64,000 nt of DNA. Origin: Mycobacterium sp. MBM (GTDB lineage Bacteria > Actinomycetota > Actinomycetes > Mycobacteriales > Mycobacteriaceae). This document shows positions 8,569 through 17,830 of the stretch, in pieces. The translations under genes were made by a program, and so were the position numbers. Location of the stretch: positions 1-64,000 of the forward strand of contig JAKJHY010000016.1 of the NCBI GenBank assembly GCA_021648845.1, in the 5' to 3' direction. The notes below the pieces were generated by a model. That model saw only the letters and a program-made list of their open reading frames with translations, ran no database searches and was not told where the DNA came from. The number at the start of each line of letters is the position of its first letter. Position 1 is the stretch's first letter.

Positions 8569-9906
8569 ATGGACCGCCAGAAGGAATTTGTGCTGCGCAC
8601 GCTGGAGGAACGCGATATCCGCTTCGTCCGGTTGTGGTTCACCGACGTCCTGGGATATCTGAAGTCGGTGGCCATCGCGCCCGCAGAACTCGAAGGTGCC
8701 TTCGAGGAGGGCATCGGCTTCGACGGATCCTCCATCGAGGGCTTCGCCCGGGTGTCCGAGGCGGACATGGTCGCCCGGCCCGACCCGTCCACCTTCCAGG
8801 TGCTGCCGTGGTCCGACAGCGCAGGCAAGCACCACTCGGCGCGGATGTTCTGCGATATCACCATGCCCGACGGCTCGCCGTCCTGGGCGGACTCCCGCCA
8901 TGTCCTGCGCCGCCAGCTCGCCAAGGCCAGCGACCTCGGATTCTCCTGCTATGTGCACCCGGAGATCGAGTTCTTCCTGCTCAAGCCCGGCTCGGATGAC
9001 GAACTCCCGGTCCCGGCGGACAACGGCGGCTACTTCGACCAGGCCGTGCACGACTCGGCGCCCAACTTCCGCCGCCATGCCATCGATGCCCTCGAACAGA
9101 TGGGCATCTCGGTGGAGTTCAGCCACCATGAGGGTGCACCCGGCCAGCAGGAGATCGACCTCCGCTACGCCGACGCCCTGTCCATGGCCGACAACGTGAT
9201 GACCTTCCGCTACCTGGTCAAGGAGGTCGCCCTGGCCGACGGGGTGCGGGCGTCGTTCATGCCCAAACCGTTCGGGGAGTACCCGGGCTCGGCCATGCAC
9301 ACCCACATGAGCCTGTTCGAGGGAGACACCAACGCCTTCCACAGCGCCGACGATCCGCTGCAGCTCTCCGATGTCGCGAAGTCCTTCATCGCCGGCATCA
9401 TCGAACATGCCAGCGAGATCAGTGCCGTCACCAACCAGTGGGTCAACTCCTACAAGCGTCTGGTGCACGGCGGCGAGGCGCCGACCGCCGCATCCTGGGG
9501 CGCGGCCAACCGCTCGGCCCTGGTGCGGGTGCCGATGTACACCCCGCGAAAGGCTTCGTCGCGCCGCATCGAGGTGCGCAGCCCCGACTCCGCCTGCAAC
9601 CCGTACCTGACCTACGCGGTGCTGCTGGCCGCCGGTCTGCGCGGTGTCGAGAAGAACTATGTGCTGGGCCCGCAGGCCGAGGACAATGTGTGGACCCTGA
9701 CGCCCGAGGAACGTCGCGCGATGGGATACAAGGAGCTGCCCGGCAGCCTCGGCGTCGCATTGGCCGAGATGGAGACCTCCGAGCTCGTGGCGGAAGCCCT
9801 GGGAGAGCACGTCTTCGACTACTTCCTGCGCAACAAGCGCACCGAGTGGGAGAATTACCGCAGCACGGTCACCCCATTCGAGTTGAAGAACTACCTGTCG
9901 CTGTAG
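8569..9906 (+). CDS. glnA2: Type I glutamine synthetase GlnA2
   Basis: Glutamine synthetase makes glutamine from glutamate, ammonia and ATP. The 445-residue product shows the family signatures: GFDGSSIEGFARVSEADM in the N-terminal beta-grasp region, the HPEIEFFLL metal-ligand strand, HTHMSL, and the NRSALVRVP active-site loop. It is shorter than GlnA1 and clearly a different subclass. In M. tuberculosis GlnA2 (Rv2222c) is a minor, dispensable synthetase. The gene sits just ahead of glnE, the enzyme that modifies GlnA1. A leaderless-type promoter and a GlnR-like box precede it. Confidence 0.93.
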   Translation: MDRQKEFVLRTLEERDIRFVRLWFTDVLGYLKSVAIAPAELEGAFEEGIGFDGSSIEGFARVSEADMVARPDPSTFQVLPWSDSAGKHHSARMFCDITMPDGSPSWADSRHVLRRQLAKASDLGFSCYVHPEIEFFLLKPGSDDELPVPADNGGYFDQAVHDSAPNFRRHAIDALEQMGISVEFSHHEGAPGQQEIDLRYADALSMADNVMTFRYLVKEVALADGVRASFMPKPFGEYPGSAMHTHMSLFEGDTNAFHSADDPLQLSDVAKSFIAGIIEHASEISAVTNQWVNSYKRLVHGGEAPTAASWGAANRSALVRVPMYTPRKASSRRIEVRSPDSACNPYLTYAVLLAAGLRGVEKNYVLGPQAEDNVWTLTPEERRAMGYKELPGSLGVALAEMETSELVAEALGEHVFDYFLRNKRTEWENYRSTVTPFELKNYLSL

Positions 9907-9910
9907 ATTT

Positions 9911-9962
9911 CCCCGTCGCTGCGCTCGCCCCAGGACGCCCTCCCCGTCGCTGCGCTCGCCCC
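9911..9962 (+). repeat. Two perfect 21-base direct repeats between glnA2 and glnE
   Basis: Identical copies occupy 9911-9931 and 9942-9962, with a period of 31 bases. Each carries CGTCGCTGCGCTCG, which contains the near-palindromic core GCTGCGCTCG seen as short interspersed repeats in mycobacterial genomes. They fill the whole gap between the glnA2 stop and the glnE -10. Confidence 0.7.
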
Positions 9963-9965
9963 GGG

Positions 9966-9971
9966 TAGCGT
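9966..9971 (+). promoter_or_regulatory. Leaderless-type -10 (TAGCGT) of glnE
   Basis: TAGCGT ends 6 bases before GTG 9978. It lies immediately downstream of the second direct repeat copy, so the repeats occupy the -35 region. Confidence 0.4.
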
Positions 9972-9977
9972 TGACGG

Positions 9978-12938
9978 GTGGCCAAACCCGTGACGCAGCG
10001 CCCCAAACTGCCCGGTGTGGGCCGACTCGGCCTCGTCGAGCTCACCGCACGGGACGATCTGAACAGGCTCGGCTGGAACACCGATGACCATGTGGAACTG
10101 CTGTGGTCGTTGTCGCGCGCACCCGATGCCGACGCCGCGCTGCGCGCCATGGTCCGCCTCGCCGACGCGTTGGAGTCCGAGTGGCCCGAACTCAACCAGG
10201 CGCTGCTGAAGGACAAGGCGCTGCGCGGACGGCTGTTCGCGGTGCTGGGCGGCTCGCTGGCCATCGGCGACCATCTGGTCGCCCGACCCCAGTCCTGGCA
10301 TCTGCTGGCCGGCGCCGTCACGCTGCCCACGGCCGAGGAACTGCGCAGCGCCTTCGTCGCCGAGGCCGACAGCGTCAGCGACCCACGCACCGCGAGTCTG
10401 CCGCTGAAGACGCTCTACCGGGACCGGTTGATGGTGCTCGCCGCCCTCGACATGGCGCCGACCGTCGAGAACGAACCGGTGCTGCATTTCAGTGCCGTCG
10501 GCGCGCACCTGTCGGATCTGGCCGATGCCGCGCTGGCCGCGGCCCTCACCGTCGCGGTCCGCACGGTGTGCGGAAAAGACACTGCCGCGCCGGTGATCTC
10601 GGTGATCGCGATGGGCAAGTGCGGTGCCCGCGAACTCAACTACGTCAGCGACGTCGACATCATCTTCGTGGTCGAGAAGGCGGACGCGATCACCACTCGG
10701 GTCGCCGGTGAGATGATGCGATTCGCCAGTGACACCTTCTTCGAGGTGGACGCCGCGCTGCGGCCCGAGGGCAAGCAAGGTCAGCTGGTACGCACCCTGG
10801 AGTCGCATATCGCGTACTACGAGCGGTGGGCCAAAACCTGGGAGTTCCAGGCCCTGCTGAAGGCGAGGCCCGCCGCCGGCGATACCGAACTCGGAGCCCG
10901 GTACATCGAGGCGCTGATGCCGATGGTGTGGACGGCCTGCGAGCGTGAGGATTTCGTCGTCGAGGTGCAGGCCATGCGCCGGCGCGTCGAGGAACTGGTG
11001 CCTGCCGGGGTGCGCGCCCGCGAGCTCAAGCTCGGGACCGGTGGACTGCGCGATGTCGAATTCGCGGTCCAGCTACTGCAACTGGTGCACGGCCGCAACG
11101 ACGATGCGCTGCACGTGGCCTCGACGGTCGACGCGCTGGCCGCGCTGAGCGCCGGCGGCTATGTCGGCCGCGACGATGCGGCCAACCTCACCGCGTCGTA
11201 TGAGTTCCTGCGCCTGCTCGAACACCGGCTACAGCTGCAGCGGCTCAAGCGCACCCACATGCTGCCCGAACCCGACGACGAGGAAGGGCTGCGTTGGCTG
11301 GCCCGGGCGGCACATATGCGCCCCGACGGCCAGCACGATGCCCTCGGGGTGCTGCGTCAGGAACTCAAACGTCAAAGCATGCGGGTGTCCCGGCTGCACG
11401 CGAAGCTGTTCTATCAGCCGCTGCTGGAATCGGTTGGCAAACCGGGCTTCTCGGAGGGCATGTCCACCGAAGCCGCCGAACGTCAGCTCGCCGCCCTGGG
11501 TTACGAAGGGCCGCAGAGCGCGTTGACCCATCTGGCCGCGCTGACCAGCGAGGGCGGCAGGCGGGGCCGGGTGCAGCAGGTGCTGCTGCCCACCCTGCTG
11601 GACTGGCTGTCCGACACCCCCGACCCCGACGCCGGACTGCTGTCCTATCGGCGCATCAGCGAGGAACTGGGGGACCTGCGCTGGTATCTGGCCACCCTGC
11701 GCGATGAGGGCGCGGTGGCCAAGCGGCTGATGCGGGTGCTCGGCATCTCGGCCTATGTGCCCGATCTGCTGATGAAGGCGCCGGAGGTGATCCAGCTGTA
11801 CGCCGACGGACCGTCGGGCCCCAAGCTGCTGGACGTCGATCCCGACACCGTGGGTCGCGCGCTGGTGGCTTCGGCTGGGCGACACCAGGATCCGGCCCGG
11901 GCGATCGCCGCGGCGCGAACCCTGCGCCGTCAGGAGCTGGCCAGGGTCGCCTCGGCGGATCTGCTGGGCATGATGGCGGTCACCGATGTCTGCCGCGCAC
12001 TGACCTCGATCTGGGTGGCGGTCCTGCAGGCCGCGCTGGAGGTGGTGATGCGGGACAGGTCACCCGAGAGCGGACCGCCGGCCCGCATCGCGGTGATCGG
12101 GATGGGCCGGCTCGGCGGCCGCGAACTGGGGTACGGATCCGATGCCGACGTCATGTTCGTCTGCGAGCCCGTCGCCGGGGTCGAGGAGGCCGTCGCGGTC
12201 AAATGGGCGGTGACCGTTGCCGAGCAGGTGCGCGCACTGCTCGGAACGCCGAGTGCCGACCCGCCTTTGGAAGTCGACATCGGGCTGCGGCCGGAGGGCC
12301 GCAACGGGCCGCTCGTGCGCACGTTGTCCTCGTATGAGGCGTACTACGCGCAGTGGGCCCAGCCCTGGGAGATTCAGGCGCTGCTCCGGGCGCACCGGGT
12401 GGCCGGTGACGCCGACCTCGGGGAGCGTTTTCTGCTGATGGCGGACAAGACGCGCTACCCGGCCGGCGGGGTATCCGCCGAGACCGTGCAGGAGATCCGC
12501 CGCGTCAAGGCCAGAGTCGACGCCGAACGGCTGCCGCGCGGCGCGGACCCGAACACACACACCAAGCTCGGGCGCGGTGGGCTGGCCGATATCGAGTGGA
12601 CGGTGCAGCTGCTGCAACTGCGCTACGGGCACAAGATTCCCTCGCTGCACAACACCTCGACCTTGGAGACACTGGATGCCATCGGTGCCGCCGAACTGGT
12701 CGCCGAAGGGGATGTGGCGCAGCTACGGGAGGCGTGGCTCACCGCGACCAGGGCGCGCAACGCGCTGGTGCTGGTGCGGGGCAAACCCACCGACCAGCTG
12801 CCCGGCCCCGGACGTCAGCTCAACGCCGTCGCCGCCGCGGCCGGCTGGGAAGGCGGCGACGGCGGGGAGTTCCTGGACAACTACCTGCGGGTGACGCGGC
12901 GGGCAAAGGCCGTGGTGCTCAACGTTTTCGGGGGATGA
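9978..12938 (+). CDS. glnE: Bifunctional glutamine synthetase adenylyltransferase / adenylyl-removing enzyme
   Basis: GlnE adds AMP to, and removes it from, a tyrosine of GlnA1 to switch the synthetase off and on with nitrogen status. The 986-residue protein has the expected duplicated architecture: an N-terminal nucleotidyltransferase domain (deadenylylase) with GKCGARELNYVSDVDIIFV near residue 212, a linker, and a C-terminal one (adenylyltransferase) with GMGRLGGRELGYGSDADVMF near residue 708. Both keep the GS and DxD metal motifs, so both activities should be present. The start is GTG with a leaderless-type -10. It ends 30 bases before the stop of the convergent M4 peptidase gene. Its target GlnA1 is encoded about 7 kb downstream. 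Confidence 0.95.
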   Translation: MAKPVTQRPKLPGVGRLGLVELTARDDLNRLGWNTDDHVELLWSLSRAPDADAALRAMVRLADALESEWPELNQALLKDKALRGRLFAVLGGSLAIGDHLVARPQSWHLLAGAVTLPTAEELRSAFVAEADSVSDPRTASLPLKTLYRDRLMVLAALDMAPTVENEPVLHFSAVGAHLSDLADAALAAALTVAVRTVCGKDTAAPVISVIAMGKCGARELNYVSDVDIIFVVEKADAITTRVAGEMMRFASDTFFEVDAALRPEGKQGQLVRTLESHIAYYERWAKTWEFQALLKARPAAGDTELGARYIEALMPMVWTACEREDFVVEVQAMRRRVEELVPAGVRARELKLGTGGLRDVEFAVQLLQLVHGRNDDALHVASTVDALAALSAGGYVGRDDAANLTASYEFLRLLEHRLQLQRLKRTHMLPEPDDEEGLRWLARAAHMRPDGQHDALGVLRQELKRQSMRVSRLHAKLFYQPLLESVGKPGFSEGMSTEAAERQLAALGYEGPQSALTHLAALTSEGGRRGRVQQVLLPTLLDWLSDTPDPDAGLLSYRRISEELGDLRWYLATLRDEGAVAKRLMRVLGISAYVPDLLMKAPEVIQLYADGPSGPKLLDVDPDTVGRALVASAGRHQDPARAIAAARTLRRQELARVASADLLGMMAVTDVCRALTSIWVAVLQAALEVVMRDRSPESGPPARIAVIGMGRLGGRELGYGSDADVMFVCEPVAGVEEAVAVKWAVTVAEQVRALLGTPSADPPLEVDIGLRPEGRNGPLVRTLSSYEAYYAQWAQPWEIQALLRAHRVAGDADLGERFLLMADKTRYPAGGVSAETVQEIRRVKARVDAERLPRGADPNTHTKLGRGGLADIEWTVQLLQLRYGHKIPSLHNTSTLETLDAIGAAELVAEGDVAQLREAWLTATRARNALVLVRGKPTDQLPGPGRQLNAVAAAAGWEGGDGGEFLDNYLRVTRRAKAVVLNVFGG

Positions 12939-12968
12939 ACCGGCGCAGCCCCACCGGCTGGGTGCACC

Positions 12969-15900
12969 TCAGGCCTGTTCGTCGGCGCGGATCCCGACCG
13001 CGTCGAACGCCGCCTTGATCGCGTCGATCTGGGCGCTCCCGAAGCCCTCGGCCCGCGCCGAGGAGATGACGGCGTACCGGGCGTCGACAAACTTCGCGGT
13101 CGACGGCAGCCGGTACAGCGAGTCGTAGAACACCCGGGCCCACTGCTCACCGGACACCTGATCCCGGGTGGCCTCCATCATCTTGTAGGCGGCGAAATTC
13201 ATGATGCCGCTGTTGCTGTGCACATAGTCGAAATCATCGTTGGCATTGCATCCGCAGGGGTCGACCAGCAGGTTGCCGTAGTGCTCGGGCTGGCGGTAGT
13301 CCGACGGGTCGGCCATGTTGCGGTACGGATTACCGTACGCGTCCTCGGCGAAAAGCCAACGGGCGGTGCCGGTCTTGTTCTCGATGAGGGCGCCCATGAT
13401 ATCGGCGTAGGATTCGTTCATGGCGCCGGATTCACCCAGGTAGGCCAATCCGTTGACGTACTGGACGACGGCGTGCGTGTATTCGTGGGCCACCAGATCC
13501 AGCGCGGCCTCGGTTCGCCCGGCGTCGCCGAACACCAATACCGAACCGGTCCACGCGGCGTTGCGCCAGCCGCTCGCCGACGCCCCGCCCGGGTTGTAGT
13601 CGATGTTCAACGCGATCGCGGCACCGTTGTCGTCGAACGAGTCGCGGCCCAACACGTCTGTGTAGTAGTCGAACACGCGAATCATGTTGGCCTGCGCGGA
13701 CACCGCCGAGCGCAACCAACTGGTCGTGTAGCCGACCACATTGCCGGGAATGCTGGGCAACCCCGACCAGGTGCTCTGGTACCTGGTCGCGTAGGTGGTG
13801 ATGTTGCGCCCGGGATCGGACAGCACGATCGAAGATCCGGTGTTGGCGGCCACGACGGTGCGGACCTTGCCCAGCTGGTCGGTGCCCGATGACCGCACCG
13901 GCGCCACCGCGTGCTGGGCGCTGGCGAACTCGGAGATGATCAGGCCGGGCTTGGTGCCGTTGGCGGCCACGATATAGCGCACGCCGACCGACGGGTAGGG
14001 GCTGTCGGGGGTCGAGGTGACGTTGACGCGCCACGCCAGCTGCGGCGGATTGTTCAGATCCTCGTGGTAGACCACCAATTCGGTATCGAAGTGCAGGGTG
14101 GCCAGGAAGGCATCCTTGGCCGCCTGGCTTGGGCTGCCGCCGAGATCGGAAACCACGTCGGCCTTGAGCAGGTCGATGACCTTGGATGCCCGGTCCGCCG
14201 GCCCGATCGGTACGGTGCTGACGGCCGTGACTGCCGGGTCGTAGTTGCTGATCAGCCCGGTGACCGTGCCGCCGGCGTCGGTGCTGAGAACCAGCTCGCT
14301 GCCCAGCACCCGCAGCCCGTTGACCTTCGGGTTGAGCCGGTAGAACACCGAGCCGAAGTCGTTGGTGGACACGGTGATATCGCCGGCACGGGCAAAGCCG
14401 GCGGGTATCCCGAGCAGCGTGGATATCCGGTTGAGGACGGCCGCCGCGGAGGTAGCGTCGGTAACCGGGTCGACGGTGAAGGTGCCGTCGATATTGCGTA
14501 TCTTGCCCGCCTTGTTCCGGCCGATGTCGACATGGCCGGTCAATGCCAGGTTGCGCAGCTCGGACAGCGTCAGGGTGCCGTCGACGTCGGGGTGCACCGC
14601 CGAGATCGGGACACTGACGTCGACCGGGATGCCGTGTGTTCCGTCCAAAACCGAGACCGTGAAGTGCAGCTCGTCCTCATCCGGGGTGAACCAGGCGCGG
14701 TATCGCGCAACGGTATTCGGTGTGAAGACGAATGTGCCGGTGCCCTGGTTGACGGTGAGGGTGCCGCTGGTGGGCGTCGCCGTGGCGAGCAGGTAGCTCA
14801 GCGTCGACGAGTCGGAAACCTGGATCTCGCCGGTGACCACCCCGGTGATCGCATTGGTGGCGTAGGTGACGGTGCCCGCCACCGGCAGGTCGTCACCGGG
14901 AGTCGACGCCGCCACGGTGACCGACACCGTCATGGTCTGGGTGGCGCCGTGACCGTCGTCGATGCGCACCGTGAACGAGTCGGTGCTGGTGCCGGCCGCG
15001 CGGGCGGCGGCGCTCGGGGTGTACCCGAAGGTTCCGTCGGCGTGCAGGACCACCGATCCCCGGGTCGGGCCCACCGGGACCGTGAAGGTCAGCGGATCCA
15101 GGTCGGCATCGGTGACGCTGAGCGCACCGGTGACCCGACCGGTGGCGAAGTCGGTGTGCAGGCCGGTGAGGGACGCGGCGGTGGGGGCGCTGTTGCGGGG
15201 GAGGATGCTCATCGTCACCGGTACGGCGACGACGCCGCCGTGCCCGTCGTCGACGGTGATGGTGACGGTCTCGGTCTTCGCCGCGGGGTCGGCGGTGGCC
15301 GCGGCGTGCCGGGCGGTGACGGTGGGGGTGTAGGTGAACTTGCCATTGGCGGCCACCACGAGGGTGCCCGTGAGGGTGGCGGCGGTACCGTCGTAGTAGA
15401 TGCGGTCCCGGTTGGCATCGCTGGCGCGCACGGTGCCGGTGATGACCCCGGTCGCCGAGTTGGGCCTACCCACCGTGACTTTGACCGTGGGGGCGGTGTT
15501 GGCCGGCACCACCGCCACGGTGATGTTCTGCTGGACGACACCACGACGCCCATCGTCGACGGTGATGGTGACGGTGTCGGTCAGCGCGGACAGCGGCGCG
15601 GTGTCGGCGGCGGCGAGATGCCGCGCCGTCGCGGTGGGGGTGTAGGTGAATGTGCCGTCCGGGCCGAACGCGATGGTGCCCTTGGTGGGCTTGGTGAGCA
15701 CCGTGATCGTCAACGGGTCGCCGTCGGCGTCGGTGACCCCGGTCGATCCGGTGACCTTGCCGGTGACCGGATCACCGGTACCGGTCGGCGCCGCCACCGT
15801 GGGCCGCTGATTGGCGGGCACCAGCGACACCACCTGCAGCGCGCCGGCGGCCGCGTCGGCCACATACAGCTGCATACCGTCCGGGCTGGCCGCCAGTGCC

Positions 15901-17696
15901 CCGGCGCCGGTGTGCAGGGTGGTCTGCAGGGAGTGGGTGGCGGTGTCGTAGACCTGGAGATCGCCGTCGGCGGTCGTCAGGAACACCAGCGTGCCGTCCT
16001 TGTTGACGGTGGCGCCGGTGACGGTCGCACCGGCGTCGACTGTGCTTGCGGTCGGGATCCCGGTGCTGGTGAGCACCCGCACGGTACTGCCGGTCACCGT
16101 GTAGAGCGTCGTGGAGTCCCGGCTGACCGCGATGGCCGTTGAATCAGCGCTGCCGGCAAGGAGTTTGGCGGAGTTGGTCCATGACGATGCCGAGTACACG
16201 GCGATACCGGCCGGCGTGCTCACGTACACCCGCTTGCCGTTGGGGCTGACGATCACCGATGTGGCACCGCTGGTGTTGCCGATCCAGGCGCCGACACGGT
16301 TGGTCGAGGTGTTCAGCTTGGCCATCTTGCCGGTCGCGTTGCCGATGTACACCGCCCCACCGGACGGGCTGATGGCCAGCGCCGTCGGGGTGAAGTTGAG
16401 GGCGATCTGGCGCCGCACGGTGTTGGTGGCGGTGTCGACCACGGCGATGGAGCGGTTGGCGGCGTCGGCCACGTAGGCCGTCCTGCCGTCGGCCTTCACC
16501 ACGATGGCGATCGGGTTGGTGCCGACCGGGATGGTCGAGACGACCGTGCCGGCGAGGGTGTCGACGACCGTGACGGTGCCCGACGCCGAATTCACCAGAT
16601 AGGCCCGGGTGTCGGTGGCCGCCACCGCCGCGGGTCGGTCGCCGGTGGGCACCGGGTCGAGCAGATGCACCGGTGCGGGATCGATCGGCACGGCCACCGA
16701 CCCGACGACCGTGCCGGTGCGGCCATCGCTCACCGCGACGGTGAAGAGGGCGTCGGCGATCCCGGTCAGCCCGGCCCGGACACGTTGGGACGCGGTGGGG
16801 GTGTAGGTGAACGCGCCGGTGGAGCTGAAGGTCAGGGTGCCCTCGGCGGGACGGGTGAGCAGCGTGAACCTGAGCCGGGCGCCCTCGGGGTCGGTGGCCA
16901 CCACCCGTCCGCTGACCGCACCCGTGGTCGGATCGGGGTCGCCGAGCAGCGGGTCGCCGAGCACGGGGGCGGCATTGGCGGTGGCGGCGGCGACCGTCAT
17001 GGCGGCCGGGGCGGACGCCGCGGTGGCCGCGGGGGTGAGGCCGAGTTGACGGCGGGCCGCGGCCAGCAGCACCCACAGGCCGGGGAACTCGACGGTGGTG
17101 CCGGATCGGCTGCCCTGCCACGGTGCGGTCAACGCCGTCAGGACGGTGTTGATCACCTTTGCCGGGGTCGGCAGCGTGGGGATCGGAACCGACTGGGGGA
17201 CAGCGCCCGTCGCGGCTGCGGCCGCGATCACCGGGGCCGGCGGTGCTTCGGCGGGCACGGCGCGCTGCACCGTCGGCGTCAACGGTGCGACCGACACGTC
17301 GCGGTCGGGTGCCGCGGCGGTCCTGGCGGTGCGCCGCGGGGCGGCCACACTGCGGGGCTTCTTCTTCGGGGTCGCCGAGCGTAGCGAGGGACGTTCGGGT
17401 ACCGACGTGGTGGGCGCGCCCGACAGCTGCGGCTCGGTGTTGCTCGGCTCCTCCGCCGGGGTGGAACCGGCGGCCGGTTCGGGGTTCGGCGTCGTATCCG
17501 GTGCGGTGTCTGTCGAGTTATCCGATGCGGTACCGGTCTGGCTGGTGTCGGCGCCGCCGGTGTCCGGTTCGGCCCACGCCGGTGCCGGGACCGCGATGGC
17601 CGAACCGATCCCCAGGGCCACCGCCAGTGCGCCGACCCGGCCCACGTGCCGCGCGCAGCCCGTTGTCCTGGAGTCCCTCACGACCCACGCCTCCAT
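12969..17696 (-). CDS. Giant secreted M4-family (thermolysin-like) metallopeptidase with beta-propeller and cadherin/VCBS-like repeats
   Basis: A 1575-residue exported protein. Order: signal peptide (about 1-42, ending APAWA), a Pro/Thr/Ala-rich segment with basic RSATPKKKPRS (to about 200), one Ig/cadherin-like unit (about 275-335), a YVTN-type beta-propeller (about 340-630), four more cadherin/VCBS-like units (about 640-1020, recurring DxDGD and TYTP motifs), then an FTP-like propeptide region and an M4 peptidase domain. The zinc site is complete: H1404-E1405-Y-T-H1408 and the third ligand E1428 in GAMNESYAD. It should be a zinc endopeptidase attached to, or released from, the cell surface. 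Start 17696 gives the signal peptide a short n-region. There is no counterpart in the remembered M. tuberculosis order between glnE and glnA1. Confidence 0.85.
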   Translation of the reverse strand: MEAWVVRDSRTTGCARHVGRVGALAVALGIGSAIAVPAPAWAEPDTGGADTSQTGTASDNSTDTAPDTTPNPEPAAGSTPAEEPSNTEPQLSGAPTTSVPERPSLRSATPKKKPRSVAAPRRTARTAAAPDRDVSVAPLTPTVQRAVPAEAPPAPVIAAAAATGAVPQSVPIPTLPTPAKVINTVLTALTAPWQGSRSGTTVEFPGLWVLLAAARRQLGLTPAATAASAPAAMTVAAATANAAPVLGDPLLGDPDPTTGAVSGRVVATDPEGARLRFTLLTRPAEGTLTFSSTGAFTYTPTASQRVRAGLTGIADALFTVAVSDGRTGTVVGSVAVPIDPAPVHLLDPVPTGDRPAAVAATDTRAYLVNSASGTVTVVDTLAGTVVSTIPVGTNPIAIVVKADGRTAYVADAANRSIAVVDTATNTVRRQIALNFTPTALAISPSGGAVYIGNATGKMAKLNTSTNRVGAWIGNTSGATSVIVSPNGKRVYVSTPAGIAVYSASSWTNSAKLLAGSADSTAIAVSRDSTTLYTVTGSTVRVLTSTGIPTASTVDAGATVTGATVNKDGTLVFLTTADGDLQVYDTATHSLQTTLHTGAGALAASPDGMQLYVADAAAGALQVVSLVPANQRPTVAAPTGTGDPVTGKVTGSTGVTDADGDPLTITVLTKPTKGTIAFGPDGTFTYTPTATARHLAAADTAPLSALTDTVTITVDDGRRGVVQQNITVAVVPANTAPTVKVTVGRPNSATGVITGTVRASDANRDRIYYDGTAATLTGTLVVAANGKFTYTPTVTARHAAATADPAAKTETVTITVDDGHGGVVAVPVTMSILPRNSAPTAASLTGLHTDFATGRVTGALSVTDADLDPLTFTVPVGPTRGSVVLHADGTFGYTPSAAARAAGTSTDSFTVRIDDGHGATQTMTVSVTVAASTPGDDLPVAGTVTYATNAITGVVTGEIQVSDSSTLSYLLATATPTSGTLTVNQGTGTFVFTPNTVARYRAWFTPDEDELHFTVSVLDGTHGIPVDVSVPISAVHPDVDGTLTLSELRNLALTGHVDIGRNKAGKIRNIDGTFTVDPVTDATSAAAVLNRISTLLGIPAGFARAGDITVSTNDFGSVFYRLNPKVNGLRVLGSELVLSTDAGGTVTGLISNYDPAVTAVSTVPIGPADRASKVIDLLKADVVSDLGGSPSQAAKDAFLATLHFDTELVVYHEDLNNPPQLAWRVNVTSTPDSPYPSVGVRYIVAANGTKPGLIISEFASAQHAVAPVRSSGTDQLGKVRTVVAANTGSSIVLSDPGRNITTYATRYQSTWSGLPSIPGNVVGYTTSWLRSAVSAQANMIRVFDYYTDVLGRDSFDDNGAAIALNIDYNPGGASASGWRNAAWTGSVLVFGDAGRTEAALDLVAHEYTHAVVQYVNGLAYLGESGAMNESYADIMGALIENKTGTARWLFAEDAYGNPYRNMADPSDYRQPEHYGNLLVDPCGCNANDDFDYVHSNSGIMNFAAYKMMEATRDQVSGEQWARVFYDSLYRLPSTAKFVDARYAVISSARAEGFGSAQIDAIKAAFDAVGIRADEQA
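14630..15740 (-). repeat. Tandem cadherin/VCBS-like units within the M4 metallopeptidase
   Basis: Four consecutive units of roughly 100 residues recur with about 310-base spacing. Each has a VTDADGDPLT-type strand, a GTxxxxxDGTFTYTP strand and, in most, a TVTITVDDGHGG ending. A fifth, isolated unit lies near 16780-16900, on the other side of the beta-propeller. They look like an Ig-fold stalk that spaces the peptidase from the cell. Confidence 0.75.
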
Positions 17697-17796
17697 TCCG
17701 ACGCCGGTCAATTGACGGCAACGACAACACTGCCTGGAAGTAGACCACAAAAGGCGCTCCGACCGGAGGAGATGGCACGTTTGGATGCACTCTTGG

Positions 17797-17824
17797 CTAC
17801 TGATAGACCGGCTAATGATAGAAC
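17797..17824 (+). repeat. Imperfect 13-base direct repeat just upstream of the thioesterase start
   Basis: CTACTGATAGACC (17797-17809) is followed 15 bases on by CTAATGATAGAAC (17812-17824), 11 of 13 identical. The pair ends 6 bases before ATG 17831 in the most A/T-rich part of the divergent intergenic region. It could be an operator or part of the promoter. Confidence 0.45.
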
Positions 17825-17830
17825 TGATCG

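Noticed and set aside
13911..16142. 743-residue open frame on the plus strand
   Set aside because: It is antisense to the M4 peptidase repeats. Its Gly/Arg/Val/Asp-rich composition with no domain pattern is typical of high-GC antisense frames.
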